Positions 30,669-36,296 of a stretch of 36,472 bases of DNA are shown piece after piece. Numbering within the stretch: the first letter of the stretch is position 1; every line of letters starts with the position of its first letter. Under the pieces are notes generated by a model. It was not told where the DNA came from. It did no database searches and was given only the letters and a program-made list of their open reading frames with translations. Origin of the DNA: a virus; IMG/VR virus record IMGVR_UViG_3300033571_008179, positions 1-36,472 of that record; one strand, written 5' to 3'. Made by a program: the position numbers and the translations under genes.

Positions 30669-30990
30669 TGATTTGTTGATCCTGTCTTTGTTGATTGATG
30701 AGATTCAAGTTACAGAGATTGGTCACAAATTAAACCTAACACAGCCAGCCATCACGCAAAGGCTAGGCAAGATGCGAAGGCTTCTAGGCTTTGCTATAAC
30801 GATTAGAATCGGGAGATCTGTGAGGCTAACAAGCCACGGCCTACCTGTGGCAATGGCGGCTAGGGAAGCCTTAATAATCCTCTTGCGATCTCTTCCAGAT
30901 GGCTTCAGCGATTGGCGGCGCAATGTGCTTGTCCATTACATTTTGAGCAAGCGTGGCGATAGGTGTGCAAACGAAAGTTATGACTCCTAG
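30643..30990 (+). CDS. LysR-type HTH protein without effector domain
   Basis: A 115-residue protein. Residues 1-65 align well with the DNA-binding domain of LysR-type regulators: LRGLDIDDLLILSLLIDEIQ, then the helix-turn-helix VTEIGHKLNLTQPAITQRLG, then a wing region. LysR-type regulators normally have a ~200-residue effector domain; here only a short tail remains. That tail (about the last 40 residues) is encoded opposite the 3' end of the leftward gene at 30871-31656. The family is a regulator of transcription; in this phage it could control the early/late switch, but targets are unknown. Confidence 0.7.
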   Translation: MILRGLDIDDLLILSLLIDEIQVTEIGHKLNLTQPAITQRLGKMRRLLGFAITIRIGRSVRLTSHGLPVAMAAREALIILLRSLPDGFSDWRRNVLVHYILSKRGDRCANESYDS

Positions 30991-31656
30991 CCCGTAACTT
31001 CCAGCAATACAAGCCCCGTCAACAAGCCAAAATGCGACAACGCCAGCAACCCCGTGGTGCTCCCACCACCAGCCCCAAATCAAATGCCCTGCAAAGTGAT
31101 CTTTATAGTCTTTCAAATCATATAGACCGGGCCGAAAAACCACAGGGATACCGTGATTTAAGATGTAGATATCGTGAAATCGAAAGTATTGACAAAGCAT
31201 ATCCCCAATTGCTTCATGTATCCTTTGATGCACACTATCAAGCCATTCATTCATTGGCGGGTGATCCCCGATCTCATCAATTCCAAGCAAATGCTTTGTC
31301 AAAGCAAATCGGTAAAATTGTTCGTACTCATAGCCAATATCATCGGCAAGAGAGTTGTGGCCCTCATAACTTAAAACCAGTACAGCCCTGCCGATTACAT
31401 TATCAAGTGTCTCTTCTATCAATGTTGCTCTGTCAAAGTCAGTGCCAGCCAGTTTCTTTTTGATTTCTTGGTTAAGTTTATCAATATTTACTTCGGATTT
31501 TTTTTGCCGATAGGCTTCAAATACATCTGATTTTAGATAGCCATATCTGCGGGCTACCTTGTAATCTTCTTTTCGTGGCTCTTCATTTTCTGCCATCAAA
31601 GACGTGGACACACAAAACGCAATAACTCCCAGGATCAACCAGTGTATTAATCGCAT
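30871..31656 (-). CDS. Secreted/periplasmic protein, function unknown
   Basis: A 261-residue protein with an N-terminal signal sequence (RLIHWLILGVIAFCVSTSLM, then AEN as likely cleavage site). The mature part is helical with many aromatic and histidine residues (FRFHDIYILNHGIPVVF, HFAGHLIWGWWWEHHGV), then a hydrophobic glycine-rich segment (VAFWLVDGACIAGSYGLGVI) that might enter a membrane. No family recognised. As the last gene of the leftward operon it may be a host-envelope effector such as superinfection exclusion. Its 3' end overlaps the LysR-type gene tail to tail by 120 bases. Confidence 0.65.
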   Translation of the reverse strand: MRLIHWLILGVIAFCVSTSLMAENEEPRKEDYKVARRYGYLKSDVFEAYRQKKSEVNIDKLNQEIKKKLAGTDFDRATLIEETLDNVIGRAVLVLSYEGHNSLADDIGYEYEQFYRFALTKHLLGIDEIGDHPPMNEWLDSVHQRIHEAIGDMLCQYFRFHDIYILNHGIPVVFRPGLYDLKDYKDHFAGHLIWGWWWEHHGVAGVVAFWLVDGACIAGSYGLGVITFVCTPIATLAQNVMDKHIAPPIAEAIWKRSQEDY

Positions 31657-31850
31657 GGTTTACCTTTCCTCATTTTTTCAATGAGTTCAGTTAATTTTGT
31701 GGTGTCTCCAGTACGTCTGGCATCTTCTATGGCAATGGCGCAGGATTTGATTTGGTCTGATTCTTTGTCTTTGGCGAGGTCAATAAGAAGTTTGGCAAGT
31801 TGAACTAGGGCATTTATTATTGTGGGCAAATATAAAAGCCATGCGGGCAT
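31647..31850 (-). CDS. Small membrane-associated protein
   Basis: I start at ATG 31850 (67 residues), with GAGGTG upstream; an upstream in-frame ATG at 31886 lacks a site. It has an N-terminal hydrophobic helix (MPAWLLYLPTIINALVQLAK) and a charged helical tail (KLTELIEKMRKGKPCD). It overlaps the secreted protein gene by ten bases, so the two are translated together and may work together at the envelope. A holin-like or pinholin-like role is possible but unsupported. Confidence 0.6.
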   Translation of the reverse strand: MPAWLLYLPTIINALVQLAKLLIDLAKDKESDQIKSCAIAIEDARRTGDTTKLTELIEKMRKGKPCD

Positions 31851-31874
31851 ATAACACCTCAGCGTTATTTCCCA

Positions 31875-31883
31875 ATTATAGCA
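31875..31883 (-). promoter_or_regulatory. Candidate extended -10 promoter for the last two leftward genes
   Basis: On the minus strand TGCTATAAT is an exact extended -10, about 25 bases before the start of the small membrane protein gene, in the intergenic gap after 31901. It could drive the membrane/secreted pair separately from the rest of the operon. Confidence 0.5.
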
Positions 31884-31900
31884 CAAATATTAAGCAGACG

Positions 31901-32110
31901 TTAGATCAGCTCAATATTTCTTTCACGCAAAAGCTCCCAGAGTTTTTCTCTGCAGCTATCGGCGTCCACTTGTTTGGGATCTCCAAACTTTGTGTACTCC
32001 CTCAGCCACAAATCAAAATCATAAATAGCGCAGTGAAGCTCTGATGTCTGGCAATGCATTTTGTAATCCTCATTATCATCGGGTAAATCAAAACGTAAGT
32101 ATGCTCTCAT
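31901..32110 (-). CDS. Conserved small phage protein (WLR motif)
   Basis: A 69-residue acidic protein: a beta-strand opening MRAYLRFDLPDDNEDYKMHC, then IYDFDLWLREYTKFGD and a helical end REKLWELLRERNIELI. I recognise this pattern (FDLP, then D.WLR, then EKL.ELL) from small early phage proteins of unknown role. It overlaps its upstream neighbour by ATGA. Confidence 0.7.
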   Translation of the reverse strand: MRAYLRFDLPDDNEDYKMHCQTSELHCAIYDFDLWLREYTKFGDPKQVDADSCREKLWELLRERNIELI

Positions 32111-32310
32111 CCGATCTCCTCCAATCGTGTGATGGCTTGTTTCAATTCTTGATGTGCTTGAGTAAATGGGAAGGGCAGAGAGGTATTATCAGTAGGCACT
32201 GACTCTAGGGCTTGCTTGCTGGCTTTTAAGACTTCAACGATTGCGGCCCAATGTTTTTCAATGTACCAGGTGCTCCGTGGGTGTTCGATGCTTAATTCCT
32301 TTATAATCAT
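32107..32310 (-). CDS. Small helical early protein
   Basis: A 67-residue protein with a strong GGAGG before the ATG and an ATGA overlap to the next gene. Helical throughout (WYIEKHWAAIVEVLKASKQA; HQELKQAITRLEEIG). No family recognised. The 69-base gap upstream (32311-32379) is very AT-rich and contains TATAAT and TATTAT on the minus strand, so an internal promoter is possible there. Confidence 0.6.
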   Translation of the reverse strand: MIIKELSIEHPRSTWYIEKHWAAIVEVLKASKQALESVPTDNTSLPFPFTQAHQELKQAITRLEEIG

Positions 32311-32379
32311 TTGGCCTCCTGATTATAGGTAGGACAATTACATCAGTCATAATATCATGCCTTTATTAAAATATTAATA

Positions 32380-32661
32380 TTAATATAATTCTTTTAATTC
32401 TTCTAAAACTGCATGCAATGGTCTGTTTTTATCTATAATTTCAGTAGATTTGTTCCATTTAAATAAACCATCTTCATACGGAACGGAAATATATTTTGGT
32501 TTATATGGTAACATTTTAAACTCTGTATTTATTCCTTGGAAGTATTCTTCTGCTTCTCCGGTAGCCATATATCTTGTGTTGTCTTCTATCCATTCTCCTG
32601 TCTCTGGATGTTTGTAAGTCCAAAGCCACGCCTCACATATAAATTTTATTTTTTCAGTCAT
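32380..32661 (-). CDS. Small early protein, unknown
   Basis: A 93-residue protein. It opens with a beta region (IKFICEAWLWTYKHPETGEW) and closes with a helix (RPLHAVLEELKELY). It is more AT-rich than neighbours such as SSB. The start overlaps the 42-residue membrane gene by eight bases. Function unknown. Confidence 0.6.
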   Translation of the reverse strand: MTEKIKFICEAWLWTYKHPETGEWIEDNTRYMATGEAEEYFQGINTEFKMLPYKPKYISVPYEDGLFKWNKSTEIIDKNRPLHAVLEELKELY

Positions 32662-32782
32662 TTTTTTTCCATTTTTTAATTATATACTGAATTAATTCAG
32701 AAATTATCGTGGCAATCACAGCGCCAATAATTCCAAAACTAATCGCAATAAAAATGGCTAACAAATTAATACCTAAATTCAT
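32654..32782 (-). CDS. 42-aa single-span membrane microprotein
   Basis: It starts in an ATGA overlap with the gene upstream and has GAGG before its ATG. The sequence MNLGINLLAIFIAISFGIIG, then AVIATIISELIQ and a basic end IKKWKKND, gives one clear membrane span with positive charge at the C-terminus. It fills a gap that would otherwise be non-coding and is joined by overlap at both ends, which supports it strongly. Function unknown. Confidence 0.75.
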   Translation of the reverse strand: MNLGINLLAIFIAISFGIIGAVIATIISELIQYIIKKWKKND

Positions 32783-33132
32783 TCATCAACCTCAACTTCA
32801 ATTTCATGCCATCCTGATAATTTGGCTGGATGAATTAAATATTCTTTACTAACAGCAGCTTCATCTCCAAGAACATATTTACCAGGCGTAGGTGATTCGT
32901 ATATTGGCCTATACAACTTCACCTTTTTGGTCTGCTTCGGCGGCGTCCATTCTTCCCAACAATCCTCAAAATCATAAAATGAATTTGGACGGACATCATA
33001 CATTAATCCATACCATCTATCACCCGCTTTATATATTGGCTCAAACCAAGCACTATTTTCCCATTCTAAAATACTAAATTTGCGCCCATCACCCCTAGTT
33101 TTGTTTCCCATTAGTTCTTTCAGTGTTGCCAT
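32779..33132 (-). CDS. Early protein with aromatic-rich beta domain, unknown
   Basis: I start at ATG 33132 (117 residues), immediately after the upstream stop with GGAT nearby; an ATG at 33147 would overlap that gene. Aromatic residues are frequent (ILEWENSAWFEPIYKAGDRW, then YDFEDCWEEWTPP). The middle (KKVKLYRPIYESPTPGKYVL) looks beta. Such proteins can be small inhibitors, but nothing specific can be assigned. Confidence 0.6.
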   Translation of the reverse strand: MATLKELMGNKTRGDGRKFSILEWENSAWFEPIYKAGDRWYGLMYDVRPNSFYDFEDCWEEWTPPKQTKKVKLYRPIYESPTPGKYVLGDEAAVSKEYLIHPAKLSGWHEIEVEVDE

Positions 33133-33134
33133 TT

Positions 33135-33320
33135 TTAATCCAAACATTCTAATTGATCTAGGATGTGGCCAAGCGGGATCTCACTAATCATGTCACGTTT
33201 GATCTCATCAGCCATTGGGTGATTTTCGACAAATAAAAAATATTCTAAGGCTGCGCTGTGAAGGCTGTCATATAGTTCTAGCTTGGTGGCGATTTTTTTT
33301 AGCTCATCAACTGTAAACAT
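33135..33320 (-). CDS. Small acidic helical early protein
   Basis: A 61-residue helical protein (MFTVDELKKIATKLELYDSL; HSAALEYFLFVENHP; HILDQLECLD) with AGGAT upstream. It sits one base after the zinc-ribbon gene's end. Function unknown. Confidence 0.6.
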   Translation of the reverse strand: MFTVDELKKIATKLELYDSLHSAALEYFLFVENHPMADEIKRDMISEIPLGHILDQLECLD

Positions 33321-33322
33321 TT

Positions 33323-33481
33323 TTAATCCTCATAATATTGGTCATGTGTAAGCCAGCCCATATAGCCGCATGATGTGCAGTAATAGCCTGGCCCTTGGCC
33401 CGATACAAGCAAAAGCCCATAACAAGCAGGGCATCTGCCAAGATCGGGCGGGGTCTTTTTCTTTGTCTCTTTATTTTCCAT
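33323..33481 (-). CDS. 52-aa zinc-ribbon protein
   Basis: It fills the gap between SSB and the next small gene. A basic N-terminus (MENKETKKKTPPDLG) leads to RCPACYGLLL, then YYCTSCGYMG: CPxC...CTxC, a compact four-cysteine zinc ribbon of about 22 residues, and an acidic end. Its location after SSB suggests a role with single-stranded DNA or transcription, by context only. Confidence 0.75.
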   Translation of the reverse strand: MENKETKKKTPPDLGRCPACYGLLLVSGQGPGYYCTSCGYMGWLTHDQYYED

Positions 33482-33486
33482 AGTCA

Positions 33487-33906
33487 TCAAAATGGTACGT
33501 TGTCTTCTGCAAAGCCATCAACCGAAACTGGGGCATTTGCTGCGGGTATGTCAAACTCTGGCACTTCCAAGTTTTGTAATTTGGTTGGATGGCAAATCCA
33601 GACAAAATCACTAACCATGAGGCTGACATTTGCGGCTGGTACCCCATCTTGCTTTCTTGCATAGGCATCTACATCAAGCCTTCCCGTGACATAAACGATA
33701 TCCCCTTTGTTGGTTTTGTTAGCCATGATTTCGCCAGTCTTTCCAAAAGCCCTGCATTTAACCCAGATAGTTTTTCTGCGGTCTCCATAGCCTGTTGATA
33801 CGGCTAGGCTTAACTCATACCATTGTTTTGATCCATCTTTGCTGGTTCTAAGCTCTGCAGCCCTGCCAGCGTGTCCCATAAATGTACATTGATTTAGATG
33901 CGGCAT
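33487..33906 (-). CDS. ssb: Single-stranded DNA-binding protein
   Basis: A 139-residue OB-fold SSB: an N-terminal strand NQCTFMGHAGRAAELR, WYELSLAVSTG, a TIWVKCRAFGKTGEIMANKT core, and GDIVYVTGRLDVDAY. The tail ends DGFAEDNVPF, an acidic tip with terminal PF as in bacterial SSBs, which recruits repair and replication partners. It belongs with the ERF annealing protein and Gp157-like gene upstream in one recombination block. Confidence 0.9.
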   Translation of the reverse strand: MPHLNQCTFMGHAGRAAELRTSKDGSKQWYELSLAVSTGYGDRRKTIWVKCRAFGKTGEIMANKTNKGDIVYVTGRLDVDAYARKQDGVPAANVSLMVSDFVWICHPTKLQNLEVPEFDIPAANAPVSVDGFAEDNVPF

Positions 33907-33908
33907 AA

Positions 33909-34094
33909 TTATCTCTCCTCAAATTTATCGAATATTGTCATCAAACCTAACACAATTAATCCAAACGCAAGTATTGCAAAGTCACGGATAGCATCTGCTT
34001 TGCTGCTACGGCCAACATTATTAAAATCGCTATGACATAAGCCACCGATGCTAGGGTCCACTCTGCCATTGTGTCTTTTAGATTGTCCATCCAT
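33909..34094 (-). CDS. 61-aa overlapping ORF with C-terminal membrane span (frame B)
   Basis: The N-terminal half (MDGQSKRHNGRVDPSIGGLC) looks like a shadow of frame A. The C-terminal half (AIRDFAILAFGLIVLGLMTI then FDKFEER) looks like a real membrane protein and ends just before SSB with GAGGAGAG, which serves as the SSB ribosome site. Frame B is in the -1 register to frame A, so the tail could be reached by a slip, by an unusual start, or by the ATG at 34094. I see no classic slippery heptamer. Confidence 0.4.
   Translation of the reverse strand: MDGQSKRHNGRVDPSIGGLCHSDFNNVGRSSKADAIRDFAILAFGLIVLGLMTIFDKFEER
33956..34090 (-). CDS. 44-aa membrane microprotein (frame A)
   Basis: ATG 34090 opens MDNLKDTMAEWTLASVAYVI, then AILIMLAVAAKQML, and ends VTLQYLRLD. 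This is a clear membrane span with a charged N-terminus. It shares a ribosome site (GGGGAT) with a second ATG at 34094 in another frame. The hydrophobic design in this frame, against a strange polar sequence in the other, suggests this is the real product for this part of the region. Confidence 0.6.
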   Translation of the reverse strand: MDNLKDTMAEWTLASVAYVIAILIMLAVAAKQMLSVTLQYLRLD

Positions 34095-34095
34095 C

Positions 34096-34266
34096 TTATC
34101 CCCTAATCTTCAAAACAATATCGTGCGGTGACTCAATCACATCTAGCTTATTATCAATCAGAATCAAACAAGCCCCGCCCGTTGTGCTTTCAGTAATCGC
34201 AATGATCTTGTCAACGTTCAAGATGACCTTTGGACCCTCAACACTTTCAAGCTCCACAAATCTCAT
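34096..34266 (-). CDS. 56-aa FlbD-like small beta protein
   Basis: It starts in an ATGA overlap with the ERF gene, encoding MRFVELESVEGPKVILNVDK, IIAITESTTGGACLILIDN and a C-terminal IESPHDIVLKIRG. The strand pattern (V.LN.D.I.AI, then LI.NK.DV.ES) resembles the FlbD-like small-beta family seen in flagellar and phage genes. Function in phages unknown. Tight coupling on both sides supports expression. Confidence 0.75.
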   Translation of the reverse strand: MRFVELESVEGPKVILNVDKIIAITESTTGGACLILIDNKLDVIESPHDIVLKIRG

Positions 34267-34952
34267 TTGTCCTCCGGCTCTTTGTCTGGGGTGTCTGGAT
34301 TAATAACGGAATACTCAGCCTCTACTGTGCCAGTCAATGCGGGCTTGCCTTCCATGCGTTTGATAAGCTCATTCATCATGCCTGGGTTGCCTTTTTTCTC
34401 TAAGAAAGCCAGCAAGAATTTCAAATGGTTTTTGTTTGATTTATCGAACGTAGCAGGAGCGGCAGTGTTGGGTGGAGGCGTAGCTTTCGACGTATCCACA
34501 GAGCTTTTATCCACGTTATCTTTAGTATTGGCGTGAGAACTAAAGCCCATAGATTTTGGCGCACTCGCAGCATTTCCGTCATCGTCATCTCCAGAGCCTA
34601 ATCCGGCCATTGATTGAATTGAATACCTTTTAACATAAGTCAGACAGCTTCCAGATGCTTGCGGTGTTGATTGTACTGGCGTCAAGCCAAACAAGCCTTT
34701 TATCCATTGACCTGACTCATGCATGATTAAGGTAGTGCAGTTAATTACTGGCCCGTCATTACCTGGAACTTGTACCAAGCTCAACCCATTTTCTGCAAAC
34801 GGCTCTCTGATTTCATCAATTACTGATGCAAGATCGGCGTATTTGCTTTTGAAATGTGGGTTGATGTTGTCTTTTTTTGCGTGGCGCATCTTGGCTTGGG
34901 CTTTACTTAAAGCCTTCGCAAGCTCGCCAATTTGGTCACTCATTTGTAACAT
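34263..34952 (-). CDS. erf: ERF-family single-strand annealing protein
   Basis: I start at ATG 34952 (229 residues), which has GGAGGA upstream; an ATG at 34997 lacks this. The motifs NPHFKSKYADL (31-41) with EIREPFAENGLSL, then SCLTYVKRYSIQSMAGL (102-118) and GDDDDG (121-126), are those of P22 Erf-like recombinases, which anneal complementary strands and can circularise or recombine phage DNA. A low-complexity linker (STKATPPPN-like) precedes a C-terminal helical part. Neighbours SSB and Gp157 support this. Confidence 0.92.
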   Translation of the reverse strand: MLQMSDQIGELAKALSKAQAKMRHAKKDNINPHFKSKYADLASVIDEIREPFAENGLSLVQVPGNDGPVINCTTLIMHESGQWIKGLFGLTPVQSTPQASGSCLTYVKRYSIQSMAGLGSGDDDDGNAASAPKSMGFSSHANTKDNVDKSSVDTSKATPPPNTAAPATFDKSNKNHLKFLLAFLEKKGNPGMMNELIKRMEGKPALTGTVEAEYSVINPDTPDKEPEDK

Positions 34953-35454
34953 ATTGTTCCTCCGTTTTGTTAAGAATGCGTAATCGATGCTTATCAACTA
35001 GCCTAGCAAAGTTCAATTTTTTTCCACTTAAAAGCGCACTTTTTACGTCATCAACCTTTAATTCCCAGATAATCTTTGGCTCACGGTAGCTTTCAGGGAT
35101 GCTAAACTTTAGCTCTTCTGGGATCATCCAATCGGTGTGATACGTCCTACAGGCTGCGGCCTTGATCTCAGGCATATCTTGATCTAAGCCAAGGATATGT
35201 TTTGTGGCCTCAATAGAACGCATTGGCTGGCCTTTTAATAGCCGAACCCCCAATCCCTGTAATTTCTGAAGTCGGTGCTCCCAAAGCTCTGCGCTTTGAC
35301 GATATTCTTGCGCACGTGATTCATACCTTGCAGCAAGTAGCTTGCAACGATCAATAAGAGCAACAAGATTGTCAGCCTTGTCACAAGGGTCTTCAATGCC
35401 ATCAAAATACTCCTCCAAATCCAGTTCGGTTAAAAGGCTTTCGTTTATTTCCAT
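34936..35454 (-). CDS. Siphovirus Gp157-like protein
   Basis: A 172-residue protein with the family's form: an acidic N-terminus, a coiled coil (DNLVALIDRCKLLAARYESR, AELWEHRLQKLQGLG), then ATKHILGLDQ and a C-terminal beta/alpha part (ELKVDDVKSALLSGKKLNFA). The Gp157 family, first noted in Streptococcus thermophilus phages, usually sits next to ERF and SSB genes and probably helps recombination, though its mechanism is not settled. The C-terminus is coupled to ERF by a 17-base overlap, the N-terminus to the RHH gene by TAATG. Confidence 0.8.
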   Translation of the reverse strand: MEINESLLTELDLEEYFDGIEDPCDKADNLVALIDRCKLLAARYESRAQEYRQSAELWEHRLQKLQGLGVRLLKGQPMRSIEATKHILGLDQDMPEIKAAACRTYHTDWMIPEELKFSIPESYREPKIIWELKVDDVKSALLSGKKLNFARLVDKHRLRILNKTEEQYVTNE

Positions 35455-35612
35455 TAGAGCTTAATCCCTTGCTTTCTAAAAAAATCCCTTAAAGCAATCC
35501 GCATGATGCTTGTCAGGGTCATCTTGTGCTCTTGGCACCAGGCCACAATCTTTTTTTTCTCATCCCTAGGTACGATGATATTGATCCGGTTATAATCAGT
35601 GAGTGGGGTCAT
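35454..35612 (-). CDS. Ribbon-helix-helix regulator (52 aa)
   Basis: First gene of the leftward operon, with AGGAAA before its ATG. MTPLTDYNRINIIVPRDEKK gives a strand with alternating residues (RINIIVP), followed by two helices (KKIVAWCQEHKMTL, TSIMRIALRDFFRKQG): the Arc/CopG/MetJ-type fold. Such proteins bind operator palindromes as dimers and often repress their own operon. A 13-bp palindrome lies 35 bases upstream and may be its site. Confidence 0.8.
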   Translation of the reverse strand: MTPLTDYNRINIIVPRDEKKKIVAWCQEHKMTLTSIMRIALRDFFRKQGIKL

Positions 35613-35646
35613 TGGTTTCCTTTCTTTGACAATTGGGGGTGTGCAT

Positions 35647-35659
35647 TCATGTCACATGA
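35647..35659. promoter_or_regulatory. Perfect 13-bp palindrome, candidate operator
   Basis: TCATGT-C-ACATGA has 6-bp arms around one base. It covers the endolysin ATG (35649) and lies upstream of the RHH gene start (35612), in the divergent region. Binding here could control both directions. No clear promoter boxes are seen beside it, only TTGACA at 35625-35630 on the + strand without a good -10. Confidence 0.45.
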
Positions 35660-36119
35660 CGTAAAAAAAATCAACCGTAACTATCAAGATCTAGCTCCCT
35701 TTTTTTCCCATAGATTGCAAATGGCTATCCAAGAAGCCCAAGATCAAGGCCTATCTATCGATTTCTTTGAGGGCTATAGAAGCCCAGAGCGTCAGGATTA
35801 TCTGTTTGAGCAAGGCCGCAGCCGTGAGGGTAAAATCATAACCAAAGCCAGAGCCTTCCAAAGCTGGCATCAATACGGCGTGGCGGCTGATTTGTGCTTT
35901 AAAATCGACGGCAAGTGGGCCTGGTCTAAGACTGACCCATGGGACAAGGTGCATGAGATCATGGATGACTTTGGTTTTGAGATGCTTTCCTGGGAAAAGG
36001 CTCACATCCAAATTACGGCTGGCATGAGTATCAGCAAGGCCGAAAAAATAGTCAAAGATCATGGCCTAATGGTTTTGTGGTCGATTATTGAGTCTGATAG
36101 GACGGGGCCAAAAAACTGA
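35649..36119 (+). CDS. M15-family endolysin (peptidoglycan peptidase)
   Basis: I start at ATG 35649 (156 residues), which has GGGGGTG upstream; an ATG at 35526 would run through the RHH gene on the other strand. The zinc site of the VanY/M15 peptidases is complete: FFEGYRSPERQ, then SWHQYGVAAD (H74, D81) and SWEKAHIQI (E116, H119). Such enzymes cut peptide stems of peptidoglycan and serve as endolysins, as in T5. No signal peptide, so a holin is needed; none is adjacent. It is placed away from the late genes, next to the replication gene. Confidence 0.9.
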   Translation: MSHDVKKINRNYQDLAPFFSHRLQMAIQEAQDQGLSIDFFEGYRSPERQDYLFEQGRSREGKIITKARAFQSWHQYGVAADLCFKIDGKWAWSKTDPWDKVHEIMDDFGFEMLSWEKAHIQITAGMSISKAEKIVKDHGLMVLWSIIESDRTGPKN

Positions 36120-36136
36120 CTTTTGCAGTTGAATTT

Positions 36137-36159
36137 CTAAATTGTCCGAGTAAATTTAG
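36137..36159. repeat. Inverted repeat upstream of the replication gene
   Basis: CTAAATT (36137-36143) and AATTTAG (36153-36159) are perfect 7-bp arms around nine bases (GTCCGAGTA). It may be an operator or part of a promoter region. There is no gene in 36120-36296 apart from this, the hairpin at 36181 and the repeat at 36215. Confidence 0.4.
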
Positions 36160-36171
36160 CCAAAGCACATC

Positions 36172-36211
36172 AAATAAAAAGCCCCGTGAAGGGTAGCAAC
36201 TTCAGCGGGGC
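36172..36211 (-). terminator. Terminator hairpin, oriented for leftward transcripts
   Basis: Arms GCCCCGTGAAG and CTTCAGCGGGGC form an 11-bp stem with one bulged C and an 8-base loop. On the minus strand the stem is followed by TTTTTATTT, a full intrinsic terminator; on the + strand there is no U tract. It would stop leftward transcripts coming around from the phosphoesterase/peptidase genes (2185-1150) through the replication gene, and may slow the rightward endolysin transcript. Confidence 0.7.
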
Positions 36212-36214
36212 ACT

Positions 36215-36240
36215 TCCTGTACGTTCAAGCGGCAACAGGA
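36215..36240. repeat. Short inverted repeat before the replication gene
   Basis: TCCTGT (36215-36220) and ACAGGA (36235-36240) are 6-bp arms 14 bases apart, about one and a half helix turns, a spacing compatible with a dimeric regulator. It lies about 60 bases before the replication gene start. Confidence 0.3.
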
Positions 36241-36296
36241 TTAAAGATAAAATACATCGACCAGCCGCATCGGTGCAAGCGAAAAGGATAATTCGC

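Noticed and set aside
31820-32044. Rightward ORF over the leftward early genes
   Set aside because: It is antisense to two coupled genes with good ribosome sites and has no recognisable features.
32311-32379. A 30-codon leftward ORF starting near 32345
   Set aside because: No ribosome site, and it runs into the well-supported gene at 32107-32310 in another frame.
35526-35648. Upstream extension of the endolysin (start at 35526)
   Set aside because: It runs antisense through the ribbon-helix-helix gene; the ATG at 35649 has a ribosome site and gives a normal-length M15 domain.
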